Assembly (NCBI GenBank): GCA_934467435.1
Contig: CAKSLR010000033.1
Coordinates: 1-13,609, forward strand
Direction of reading: 5' to 3'
Length of the DNA stretch: 13,609 nucleotides
Source: an uncultured Eubacteriales bacterium
GTDB taxonomy: Bacteria; Bacillota; Clostridia; Oscillospirales; CAG-272
Translations under genes and position numbers: made by a program
In this document: positions 1-7,900 of the stretch, piece after piece
Layout of the letters: each line of letters opens with the position of its first letter
Numbering within the stretch: the first letter of the stretch is position 1
Notes under the pieces: generated by a model
Database searches by the model: none
What the model was told of the DNA's origin: nothing
The model's input: only the letters and a program-made list of their open reading frames with translations

Positions 1-54
1 CGTCAATCGTATGGCAAATTCCGTATAACAAGGGCGCATCCTCCGTCTTTTTTC

Positions 55-83
55 TTGACTATATCACAGATTTGTGCTAGAAT
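55..83 (+). promoter_or_regulatory. Sigma-A promoter of the AraC-type regulator
   Basis: The -35 box TTGACT (55-60) and -10 box TAGAAT (78-83) are separated by exactly 17 bp. A TGC just before the -10 box makes it an extended -10 promoter. Transcription should start near 90, giving a leader of roughly 48 nt to the ATG at 138. The alternative ATG at 99 would have almost no leader. Nothing else is seen in bases 1-54. Confidence 0.85.
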
Positions 84-125
84 AAAGCCGTTTGACCAAT
101 GAAAACTATCACTTTTCCAACCAAA

Positions 126-131
126 AAGGAG
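126..131 (+). promoter_or_regulatory. Ribosome binding site that decides the AraC-type regulator start
   Basis: AAGGAG lies 6 nt upstream of the ATG at 138. The in-frame upstream ATG at 99 has no Shine-Dalgarno sequence in front of it, so translation most likely starts at 138. Confidence 0.85.
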
Positions 132-137
132 AATGGC

Positions 138-977
138 ATGCTGCTCGGGGAGATTTGCCCGTTTGTGCGGTACGCGCGCAAACAAATTTATATCGGCGGC
201 AGGGGCGCCGTCTGTGCCTACGATTTCCGCCTGTTTTTTCTGCATGAGGGGGAGGGCAGCGTCCGGGTCGGAGATCGGGTGTTTCCGCTTGCCCCGGCGA
301 CGCTGCTGCTGATTCCGCCTGCCGTGCCGTACCTCATCAGCGGGGAACGGCTGTGTTTTACCGTTCTGAACTTCGATCTGACCTTCCGCGCCGCCGAACG
401 GCCGAGCCGCCACCCCGACCCGGTTGCCGCTTTTGTGCGGGAGGAGGCGCACCTGCCCCCCGCCTGCCCGCCCCTGACCGACGGTGCAATCTGTCTTTCC
501 TCTTTTGCGGAGGCGGAGGGCGTGCTGTTCCGGATCCGCACAGAATGGGAGGAACAGCCCCCCTTTGCCGATGCCCATATCTCCGCTGCCTGCAAGGGGC
601 TGCTTGTGCTGGCGGCGCGGCAGAGCACCGTGCCGGAAAATCCGGTTTCCCCGCTGGTGCGGCAAGTGATGCGGTTTGTGGAGGAGCATTACACCGAGCC
701 GATTTCCAACCGGGAGATCGCCGCAGCGTTCCATTACCACCCGTATTACATCGGGCGCCGGTTTGCAGAAGAGGCGGGCGTTCCGCTGCACCGGTATCTG
801 ACCGAACGGCGTCTCCGTGCCGCGCGGCAGATGCTGCTGGAGAGCGACGTGGGAATGGAGAAAATCGCGGCGGCGGTCGGGTTTTCTTCTCACGCGCATT
901 TTTCCAAGATGTTTCGCGAGGTGTGCGGTATGGCGCCGCGGGATTTTCGCGCTGCCACGCGGCGTGCGGAAATCTGA
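138..977 (+). CDS. AraC family transcriptional regulator
   Basis: A 279-residue DNA-binding regulator of the two-domain AraC type, presumably cytoplasmic. The N-terminal part (about residues 25-70) reads as a cupin-like sensor barrel: alternating beta-strand residues with GEGSVRVGDRVFPL, then LLIPPAVPYL. The C-terminal part (about 174-275) is the paired helix-turn-helix domain. Helix-turn-helix 1 lies around ISNREIAAAFHYHPYYIGRR (190-209). Helix-turn-helix 2 contains the family signature, with EKIAAAVGFSSHAHFSKMFR at 241-260 followed by GMAPRDFR (264-271). The length is normal for the family. The start at 138 is preferred over 99 because of the AAGGAG six bases upstream. The gene is monocistronic, with its own promoter and terminator, and faces convergent unrelated genes. 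Sensor domains of this kind often bind sugars or small metabolites, but no target operon or ligand can be named from the window. A target could lie to the left, outside it. Confidence 0.93.
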   Translation: MLLGEICPFVRYARKQIYIGGRGAVCAYDFRLFFLHEGEGSVRVGDRVFPLAPATLLLIPPAVPYLISGERLCFTVLNFDLTFRAAERPSRHPDPVAAFVREEAHLPPACPPLTDGAICLSSFAEAEGVLFRIRTEWEEQPPFADAHISAACKGLLVLAARQSTVPENPVSPLVRQVMRFVEEHYTEPISNREIAAAFHYHPYYIGRRFAEEAGVPLHRYLTERRLRAARQMLLESDVGMEKIAAAVGFSSHAHFSKMFREVCGMAPRDFRAATRRAEI

Positions 978-1024
978 AAAAGCCCATACGCCCGAACTGT
1001 CGGTTCGGGCGTATGGGCTTTTTT
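977..1024. terminator. Bidirectional intrinsic terminator between the AraC-type and DUF1846 genes
   Basis: The inverted repeat AAGCCCATACGCCCGAAC / GTTCGGGCGTATGGGCTT has its arms at about 977-997 and 1003-1023. The loop is the 5-nt TGTCG. An A-run precedes the hairpin and a T-run (1019-1024) follows it, so it works on both strands. It starts directly at the AraC-type stop codon and lies 24 nt beyond the stop of the convergent DUF1846 gene. Confidence 0.93.
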
Positions 1025-1047
1025 GCGGGGCTGCGGAGCAGCCTTTT

Positions 1048-2535
1048 TTATTCGTGGTAGAGGGTTTTATCGCGATAGACCGGCTCGGAGGTCTGGTGCG
1101 TGCCGAGTTGGCGGAACATCTTTTCGTCAATGTGCGAGAGAATGACCGTGGTGTGTACTTCACACCCTGCCAGTTTCGGAAGTTGCTCCATCGCCAGGTG
1201 TGCCACGGGGTTTGCCGCGGCGGAGGAGGAGAGCGCCACCAGCATCTCATCCACATGCAGGCGGGGGTTCTTGCCGCCAAGGTAGCGGGTCTTCAGTTCC
1301 TGCACCGGCATAATGCAGGAGCGGTCAATCAGTTTGACCTCATCCGGAATGTTGGAAAGCGTTTTCAGTGCGTTGAGAATCATGGAGGCGGAGCAGCCGA
1401 ACAGGTCGGTCGTGCGCCCGGTTACAATTCTGCCGTCGGGAAGTTCGATGGCGGCGGCGGGGCAGTTCTTTTCCTCTGCCACGCGGCGGGCGGCAACCGC
1501 CACGGCGCGGTCATCGGTGGTGATATGTAACCCCTGCATCAGAAGCGCAATCTTGTCCGACTCGGTGCTGTCCTTGTGGTGCTTGATCTCGCTGACCAGC
1601 GCTTTATAATAGCGGCGGATGATTTCTTCCCGCGAGGCGGCGCAGCACGCTTCGTCGTCCGAGATGCAGTAGCCCGCCCTATTGACCCCCATATCGGTGG
1701 GGGAGTTGTAGGGGGATTTGCCCATGAGTTTTTCGAAAATGGCGTTGAGAACGGGGAAAATCTCCACATCGCGGTTATAGTTGACGGTGGATTCGCCGTA
1801 AGCCGCAAGGTGCCACGGGTCAATCATATTCACATCGTTGAGATCCGCCGTTGCCGCCTCGTATGCCACGTTCACCGGGTGCATAAGGGGCAGATTCCAG
1901 ATGGGAAACGTTTCGTATTTGGCATATCCCGCGCAGATGCCCCGCCGGTAGTCATGGTAGAGTTGCGAGAGGCAGGTTGCCATTTTGCCGCTGCCGGGAC
2001 CGGGGGCGGTGACCACCACCAGGTTGCGGGTGGTCTCAATGTATTCGTTTTTGCCGTACCCCTCGTCGCTGACGATGTGGGGGACGTTGTGCGGGTAACC
2101 CTTGATGGGGTAGTGACGGTAAACGCGCAGCCCCAGGTGTTCCAGCCGATTCCGGAACTGCTTTGCCGCCTCATTATCCTCTGAAAATTTCGAGAGCACG
2201 ACCGAGCCGACATAAAGACCGTAGGAACGGAAAATATCAATCAGCCGCAGCACGTCAGCGTCATAGGTGATGCCGAGGTCGGCACGTACCTTGTTGGCGG
2301 CAATATCCTGGGCGCTGATGACAATGACGATCTCCGCCCGGTCCTTCAGTTTCTCCAGCATTTTGATTTTGTTGTCGGGAGCAAAGCCGGGCAGCACGCG
2401 GGAGGCGTGAAAATCGTCAAACAGCTTGCCGCCGAATTCCAGGTACAACTTTCCCCCGAAATCACGCAGCCGCTCTTCGATTTTTGCCGATTGCATCGAA
2501 AGGTATTTTTCGCTGTCAAATCCGATTCTGTTCAT
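1048..2535 (-). CDS. DUF1846 (UPF0371) family protein
   Basis: A 495-residue protein that I recognise as a full-length member of the DUF1846/UPF0371 family, which is common in Firmicutes. The N-terminus (IGFDSEKYLSMQSAKIEERL, 4-23) and the LYLEFGGKLFDDFHASRVLP stretch (30-49) are characteristic. The family usually has about 490-500 residues, so it is intact. No signal peptide or membrane segment is visible, so it should be cytoplasmic. A glycine-rich loop, APGPGSGK (177-184), follows a hydrophobic beta-strand and resembles a nucleotide-binding loop. It does not fit the strict Walker A spacing, so phosphate binding is only a suggestion. As far as I know, the biochemical role of the family is not established. 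AAGGA (minus strand, 2546-2550) lies 10 nt before the ATG. The gene has its own promoter and ends at the bidirectional terminator. It follows the alanyl-tRNA editing gene on the same strand. Confidence 0.93.
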   Translation of the reverse strand: MNRIGFDSEKYLSMQSAKIEERLRDFGGKLYLEFGGKLFDDFHASRVLPGFAPDNKIKMLEKLKDRAEIVIVISAQDIAANKVRADLGITYDADVLRLIDIFRSYGLYVGSVVLSKFSEDNEAAKQFRNRLEHLGLRVYRHYPIKGYPHNVPHIVSDEGYGKNEYIETTRNLVVVTAPGPGSGKMATCLSQLYHDYRRGICAGYAKYETFPIWNLPLMHPVNVAYEAATADLNDVNMIDPWHLAAYGESTVNYNRDVEIFPVLNAIFEKLMGKSPYNSPTDMGVNRAGYCISDDEACCAASREEIIRRYYKALVSEIKHHKDSTESDKIALLMQGLHITTDDRAVAVAARRVAEEKNCPAAAIELPDGRIVTGRTTDLFGCSASMILNALKTLSNIPDEVKLIDRSCIMPVQELKTRYLGGKNPRLHVDEMLVALSSSAAANPVAHLAMEQLPKLAGCEVHTTVILSHIDEKMFRQLGTHQTSEPVYRDKTLYHE

Positions 2536-2570
2536 CGGTCATCCATCCTTTATGAAAAAAACATCACGCT

Positions 2571-2599
2571 ATTGTAACATAATTCCCCCTGTTTCGCAA
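2571..2599 (-). promoter_or_regulatory. Sigma-A promoter of the DUF1846 gene
   Basis: On the minus strand, TTGCGA (2594-2599) is followed after 17 bp by TACAAT (2571-2576). A TGT just upstream gives an extended -10. The predicted start near 2564 leaves a leader of about 28 nt. The promoter sits in the 90-nt gap behind the alanyl-tRNA editing gene. The only other structure there is a weak 5-bp hairpin (CCCCT/AGGGG) that would not terminate read-through. Confidence 0.7.
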
Positions 2600-2625
2600 G
2601 GGGCAACGGGGAAAACAAGGAAATT

Positions 2626-3777
2626 TCACCCGAGCGGTACGGCAAAATAACGCGCAACCGCGGCGCGGTCGGCACCGAACGTGCCCTGCAGCAGGTCGTC
2701 GCCTCCGCCGCCGCGGCAGGAAAGCGCCGCCCGCAGCCCGGGCAGTTTTGCCCGCAGATTTTTTCCTGCCATCACAAAGCGGAGGGTGTTGCCCGCTTCC
2801 CAAACCACGACCGAGACGCCGGGTGCCCGCGTACTGCCCGCCAGCGCCATGTGCCGGGCGGCATCTTCATCGCACAGATCGCAGAAGAAAAGCAGGTTGC
2901 CCCCTTCGTTCGGCACGGCGGTGGCAAGGCGCGCGTCGCACAGCGCCCGGCGGAGTGCCGCCCGCTCCTGTTTGCCCGCCGAGAGATCGGCAAGCAGGCG
3001 GGAAACTCCCTCTCCGCAGGTATCCTGCGGCAGGGAAAGCAGGCGGGAGACGGCGGCAACCTCCCGGTATTTTTCCCGGTAGTCCCGCAGCGCCCGCGCG
3101 CCGGCAACCAGCAGAATCCGTACCCCGCCCTTATAGCGGATGGCGTCAAGCAGTTTGATTGCCCCGATTTCTCCCGTGCGTGCTACATGCGGCGCACAGC
3201 AGGCGCAGCAGTCATAGCCCGGAATGGTAACAATCCGCACCCGTCCCGTCAGTTCTTTTTTGGCTCGGTATTCCATGCGGGCAAGTTCGTCGGGCGATGG
3301 GTACGTGACGGTGACGGGCAGATTCTCCCACACCGCGCGGTTTGCCTCGTCTTCCACCTCGTCCAGCGCCGCGCGGTCAAGAAAACCGTCAAGGTCCAGG
3401 GTGGTTTCCCGTTCCCCGAGGTGAAAGCCGACATTGCGGTATCCGAAACGGCGGTGAACAATGCCTGATACCATATGCTCCGCCGTGTGGTTCTGCATCC
3501 GGTCAAAGCGCACGGCGGTATCCACCCGGCAGGAAAGGGTGTCTCCGACGGCAGGTGCCGCATCGCACAGATGCAGGATGGCATCCCCCTCGGCAATCGT
3601 ATTGCGCACGGCGGCGCTGCCCAGTGTGCCGCGGTCGCCTGCCTGTCCGCCGCCCTCGGGGAAAAATGCCGTGCGGTCAAGCGCCACGGCAAAGTCCTCC
3701 CCGCGTTTCCGCACCCCGGTCACCCGCGCCGAAAAGGCGGTAAGTGTTTCGTCCGTTTCATAGAGTTTTTCGGTCAT
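2626..3777 (-). CDS. AlaX-type alanyl-tRNA editing hydrolase with DHHA1 domain
   Basis: A 383-residue stand-alone relative of the editing half of alanyl-tRNA synthetase. Such proteins hydrolyse misacylated Ser-tRNA(Ala) or Gly-tRNA(Ala) in the cytoplasm. The N-terminal part (about 1-90) carries AFFPEGGGQAGDRG (37-50), the counterpart of the synthetase F-(F/Y)-P-E-x-G-G-Q motif. The editing core has both zinc-ligand pairs: HTAEH (His97, His101) and CCAPH (Cys193, His197), the latter followed by VARTGEIGAIKL. The C-terminal part (about 230-383) matches a DHHA1 domain ending in a glycine run, SCRGGGGDD (353-361). No aminoacylation domain is present, as in long AlaX proteins. GGGAGG lies 6 nt before the ATG, within the 12-nt gap to the permease gene upstream, so the two are co-transcribed. 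The extra Cys190, Cys191 and Cys194 crowded around the zinc site are slightly unusual. Confidence 0.92.
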   Translation of the reverse strand: MTEKLYETDETLTAFSARVTGVRKRGEDFAVALDRTAFFPEGGGQAGDRGTLGSAAVRNTIAEGDAILHLCDAAPAVGDTLSCRVDTAVRFDRMQNHTAEHMVSGIVHRRFGYRNVGFHLGERETTLDLDGFLDRAALDEVEDEANRAVWENLPVTVTYPSPDELARMEYRAKKELTGRVRIVTIPGYDCCACCAPHVARTGEIGAIKLLDAIRYKGGVRILLVAGARALRDYREKYREVAAVSRLLSLPQDTCGEGVSRLLADLSAGKQERAALRRALCDARLATAVPNEGGNLLFFCDLCDEDAARHMALAGSTRAPGVSVVVWEAGNTLRFVMAGKNLRAKLPGLRAALSCRGGGGDDLLQGTFGADRAAVARYFAVPLG

Positions 3778-3789
3778 CGTGCGCCTCCC

Positions 3790-4680
3790 TCAACGGGGTA
3801 AAAGCCACGCGCCGATACCGGAAAGGTCGGCAAGCAGCCCGAACACAAAGGAAAAAAGCACCACGGCACCGAGAATCCGCAGATTTTCTTTTGCGTGCCG
3901 GTTGACGCGGAAGAGAATCAGCATCCCCACGCCCGCCCCGGCAAGCAGCCCGCTGAAAAGTCCCCCGAAGGTCAGCGCTCCGCCAAGGTACAATTCGCAC
4001 AACACCACCGAGGCGGCGCAGTTCGGAATCAGACCGATCAGGGTAGAGAAGAGCGGGGAAAGTACCGGGCGGTTGAGCACAAGGGAAGCGAGTTTTTCTT
4101 CCCCCACCGCCTCCATGAACGCGCCGAGCGCAAAAGAGACGAGCAGAATAAATCCGGCAACGCGCAGGGTGTGAATCAGCGCGGCAAGAAAAACATTCTT
4201 CCCCTCGCAGTGGCAGTTTTCCCGCCGGCAGAGTTCCTCGATTTCCTTGTCCTCTTCCTCATGGGTGTGGGTGCGGGGTCGGATCAGTGCATCGAGAAGG
4301 AACCCGCAGACCATGCCGACCGCCGCTTTGAGCAGAAGAAAAAGCAGCACCTGACCGATCGGCATCCGGTTGGAGACAAGGATGGGCAGCATCTCATCCG
4401 AGGTGGAAAGAAACACCGCCACCAGTGTGCCGACGGTAATGACCCGCCCCGCATAAAGCCCGGCGGCGGCAGCGGAAAATCCGCACTGCGGCAGCATACC
4501 GAGCAGCCCGCCGCATAGCGGACCGACCCGCCCGGCACGGCGGATGGCGTTCTCCATCCTTCCCCCCGCCTTGTGCTCCAAAAGCTCCATCAGCAGGTAG
4601 GTCAAGTATAAAAAGGGCAGAAGCAGCGCCGTTTCTTTCAGCGCATGGGTCGCCGCGTGTAATAAAAAAGAAAAATCCAT
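3790..4680 (-). CDS. ArsP2-like putative heavy-metal/manganese permease
   Basis: A 296-residue polytopic inner-membrane protein that I place with the ArsP_2-type family, annotated variously as arsenic efflux protein or putative manganese transporter. It is built as two similar halves. Each half carries a P-(Q/N)-C-(G/A)-x-S motif in a membrane segment: PQCGFS (64-69) and PNCAAS (219-224). Each motif is followed by hydrophobic, glycine-rich helices. About eight to ten membrane segments are visible. The halves are joined by a hydrophilic, presumably cytoplasmic loop (about 134-161) with HTH, then CRRENCHCE, which is a likely metal-binding patch. AAGGAG lies 5 nt before the ATG, and a strong promoter is 42 nt upstream. 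It is the first gene of the operon with the alanyl-tRNA editing gene. The substrate cannot be decided from sequence: arsenicals, manganese or another cation are all possible. Confidence 0.8.
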   Translation of the reverse strand: MDFSFLLHAATHALKETALLLPFLYLTYLLMELLEHKAGGRMENAIRRAGRVGPLCGGLLGMLPQCGFSAAAAGLYAGRVITVGTLVAVFLSTSDEMLPILVSNRMPIGQVLLFLLLKAAVGMVCGFLLDALIRPRTHTHEEEDKEIEELCRRENCHCEGKNVFLAALIHTLRVAGFILLVSFALGAFMEAVGEEKLASLVLNRPVLSPLFSTLIGLIPNCAASVVLCELYLGGALTFGGLFSGLLAGAGVGMLILFRVNRHAKENLRILGAVVLFSFVFGLLADLSGIGAWLLPR

Positions 4681-4721
4681 AGTGGCTCCTTTTCACCCGG
4701 AAAGCGGGCATTTTCCTATCT

Positions 4722-4750
4722 ATTGTACCCTTTCCGCGCGGTGCTGTCAA
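4722..4750 (-). promoter_or_regulatory. Sigma-A promoter of the permease/alanyl-tRNA editing operon
   Basis: On the minus strand a perfect -35 TTGACA (4745-4750) and a -10 TACAAT (4722-4727) are separated by 17 bp. The start should be near 4714, giving a leader of about 35 nt. No riboswitch-sized leader exists, so metal control, if any, would have to be by an operator-binding repressor. Confidence 0.87.
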
Positions 4751-4842
4751 GAAAAAGTTTTCCCCTTACGGACAAAAACCCGCAAAACCCGTAAAAATTT
4801 CGTGACTTTTCGAAAAAACACGGGAAATGTGTGAAAAAGACC

Positions 4843-4871
4843 TTGCCTTTTTCTGTTTGTTGTGATAAAAT
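4843..4871 (+). promoter_or_regulatory. Sigma-A promoter of the pyruvate:ferredoxin oxidoreductase gene
   Basis: TTGCCT (4843-4848), a 17-bp spacer and TAAAAT (4866-4871), with TGA directly before the -10 as an extended element. The start is predicted near 4878. The region between this promoter and the divergent permease promoter (4751-4842) is A/T-rich with short A-runs and holds no gene. Confidence 0.7.
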
Positions 4872-4880
4872 AAAAACGGT

Positions 4881-4899
4881 CGGCTGCGTGACGCAGCCG
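4881..4899 (+). promoter_or_regulatory. Palindrome at the 5' end of the oxidoreductase leader
   Basis: The 9-bp arms CGGCTGCGT and ACGCAGCCG flank a single central G. The element begins about 3 nt after the predicted transcription start. As DNA it could be an operator. As RNA it would fold to a short 5' stem (6-7 bp, CGGCTG/CAGCCG) that could protect the message. It is not followed by a T-run, so it is not a terminator. Confidence 0.5.
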
Positions 4900-4947
4900 A
4901 TGCTTTGCGGATAAATAAATTTCATATAAACGGAGGAATCTAAAAGA

Positions 4948-7900
4948 ATGGAAAGAAGAAAAATTTCCATGGACGGCAACACCGCCGCGGCACACGTATC
5001 TTATGCGTTTACCGAGGTTGCAGCCATCTACCCGATCACCCCTTCCAGCCCGATGGCGGAAGTGACGGATACGTGGTCGGCGTCCGGCAAAAACCTGTTC
5101 GGTGAACCGGCAAAAAACATCTTCGGCGACCCCGTCAAGGTTGTGGAGATGCAGTCGGAGGCAGGCGCCGCCGGTGCGGTTCACGGCTCTCTTGCCGCCG
5201 GTGCGCTGACGACCACTTACACTGCATCCCAGGGGCTTTTGCTCATGATCCCGAATATGTACAAGATCGCGGGGGAATTGCTCCCCTGCGTCATTCACGT
5301 GTCCGCCCGTTGCGTGGCGTCGCACGCGCTGAACATTTTCGGTGACCACTCCGACGTGTATGCCTGCCGCCAGACCGGTTTTGCCATGCTGGCGGAAACC
5401 AACGCGCAGGAGATCATGGACCTCGGCGCCGTTGCCCACCTCTCCGCCATTAAGGGCAGAGTGCCGGTGCTCAACTTCTTTGACGGTTTCCGTACCTCGC
5501 ACGAGATTCAGAAGATCGAGGCTTGGGATTACAAGGATCTTGCCGATATGCTGGATATGGACGCGGTTGCGGCGTTCCGCTCCCGTTCCATCAACCCCGA
5601 GCACCCCGTGCTCCGCGGTTCCGCCGAGAACGGCGATATCTTCTTCCAGCACCGTGAGGCATGCAACCCCTACTACGATGCGTTCCCCACCGTGGTCGAA
5701 GAATACATGAACAAGGTCAACGAGAAACTCGGCACCGATTATAAACTCTTCAACTACTACGGCGCTGCCGATGCCGATCGCATTATCATCGCCATGGGCT
5801 CGGTTTGCGATGCCGCGGAGGAAGTGATTGACTACCTGAACGCAAACGGTGAGAAAGTGGGTCTTGTCAAAGTTCGTCTCTACCGTCCGTTCGTTGCCGA
5901 GAAACTGGCAGAAGTCATTCCCGCAACCGTAAAGAAGATTGCCGTGCTCGACCGCACGAAGGAACCCGGTTCGCTTGGCGAGCCGCTGTACCTCGATGTG
6001 GTTGCCGCCCTTGCCCGCACCGGTCGTATGATCCCCGTTTACGGTGGTCGTTACGGTCTCGGTTCCAAGGATGTTACCCCCGCCAGCATCTTTGCCGTGT
6101 ATGCAAACCTTGCGGCAGATAAGCCGAAGCAGGGCTTTACCATCGGCATTGTGGATGATGTGACCGGGCATTCGCTGCCCGAGACGGTTGCTCCCGATGT
6201 GGCACCCGCCGGTACCATCAGCTGCAAGTTCTGGGGTCTTGGCGGCGACGGTACTGTCGGCGCGAATAAGAACTCCATCAAGATCATCGGTGACCATACC
6301 GATAAGTACATTCAGGCGTACTTCCAGTATGACTCGAAGAAGACGGGCGGCGTCACCATCTCCCACCTGCGCTTCGGCGATCACAAGATCAAGTCTACCT
6401 ATTACATTACGAAGGCGGATTTCGTCGCCTGCCATAACCCCTCTTATATGCTGAAGGGCTATAAGATCGTCAACGACGTAAAGCCGGGCGGCACCTTCCT
6501 TCTCAACTGCCAGTGGAGTGATGAGGAACTCAACACTCACCTCTCCGCCGAAACCAAGCAGTATATCGCAAAGAACAACATCAAGTTCTATACCGTGAAC
6601 GCCATTGATAAGGCGATTGAAATCGGTATGGGCAAGCGTACCAACACCATCCTGCAGTCCGCGTTCTTTGCTCTTGCCAACATCATGCCCATTGCCGAGG
6701 CGGTGGACTACATGAAGTACATGGCAAAGAAGTCTTACCTCAAGAAGGGTGAGGCAGTCGTGGAACTGAACTACAAGGCAATTGATGCCGGCGTAAACGC
6801 GCTGCACGAGGTAAAGGTTCCCGCCGACTGGGCAAACGCCGTGGATACCCACGCTGCCGCCCCGATCGAAGGCAACCGCCCCGAACTGGTTTCCTTTGTG
6901 CGCGATATCGTGATGCCGGTTGCCAAGATGCAGGGCGACGAGTTGCCGGTTTCCGCATTTGAGAAGTATGTGGACGGTACCCTGCCGCAGGGCGCTGCCG
7001 CTTACGAGAAGCGCGGCGTCGCCGTGGAGGTTCCGACCTGGTTCCCCGAAAACTGTATCCAGTGTAACAACTGCGCGTATGTCTGCCCGCACGCAACCAT
7101 TCGTCCCTTCGCTATGACGGAGGAAGAAGCAGCCGCTGCACCGGCAGAGACCAAGTTTGCCGCAAAGCCGATCCTCAAGACCAATTACAAGTTCACCATG
7201 GCAATCAGCCCGCTGGACTGCATGGGCTGTACCCTGTGCGTCAAGGCGTGCCCGATCAACGCCAAGGCAGCAAAAGACGGTACCGATAAGATCGCCCTGA
7301 AGATGGTTCCCCAGGAACACGAGGCGGCACAGCAGAAGGTGTTTGATTACTGCGTCGAGAAGGTTTCCGAGAAACCCGAACTCTTCTCCGAAACGGTCAA
7401 GGGCAGCCAGTTCAAGCAGCCGCTGCTTGAGTTCTCCGGCTCCTGCGCCGGGTGCGCCGAAACTTCCTATGCCCGCCTCATTACTCAGCTCTTTGGCGAG
7501 AGAATGTATATTTCGAACGCCACCGGCTGTTCGTCCATCTGGGGTGGCTCTGCGCCCGCAACGCCTTACACCGTCAACCGCGAGAGCGGCCACGGTCCGG
7601 CATGGGCAAACTCCCTCTTCGAGGATAACGCCGAGCACGGTCTCGGTATGGCGGTCGGGCAGAAGGCACTGCGTGACCGTGTGATCGGGCAGGTGGAAGC
7701 CCTTGCCGCAAAGGTAGAAGACCCCGCCAAGAAAGCCGTGATTGATGAGTTCCTTGCCACGAAGGATGACGGCAAGAAGAACGCGCCCGCGGCAAAAGCC
7801 CTCATCGAGATGCTGGAAAAGAGCAACTGCGACTGCGCCGAGCGCAAGGCAATCCTTGCCGGTAAAGATTACCTGGCGAAAAAGTCGATCTGGATCTTCG

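Noticed and set aside
99..137. An upstream in-frame ATG for the AraC-type regulator
   Set aside because: No ribosome binding site precedes it and it lies about 9 nt from the predicted transcription start. The ATG at 138 has AAGGAG at ideal spacing.
177..184. APGPGSGK in the DUF1846 protein (residue positions) taken as a Walker A ATP-binding site
   Set aside because: The spacing does not fit the strict G-x4-G-K-(S/T) pattern and the residue after Lys is Met. It is kept only as a nucleotide-loop-like feature.
3..1280. A 425-codon minus-strand frame across the AraC-type gene
   Set aside because: It overlaps a well-supported gene on the other strand and runs through the bidirectional terminator. 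Its composition is shadow-like (Arg/Pro/His-rich).
2582..2601. A hairpin CCCCT/AGGGG as a terminator after the alanyl-tRNA editing gene
   Set aside because: The stem is only 5 bp with no T-run on the minus strand, and it overlaps the promoter of the DUF1846 gene.
4766..4794. Inverted repeat TTACGG / CCGTAA between the divergent promoters, considered as an operator
   Set aside because: Only 6 bp per arm with a 17-bp separation in low-complexity A-rich DNA, and it overlaps neither promoter. It is compatible with chance.
4858..4878. A possible Rex-type redox operator around TTGTGA at the oxidoreductase promoter
   Set aside because: Only one half-site (TTGTGA) is present. The other half does not match the TCACAA or TTAACAA counterpart.
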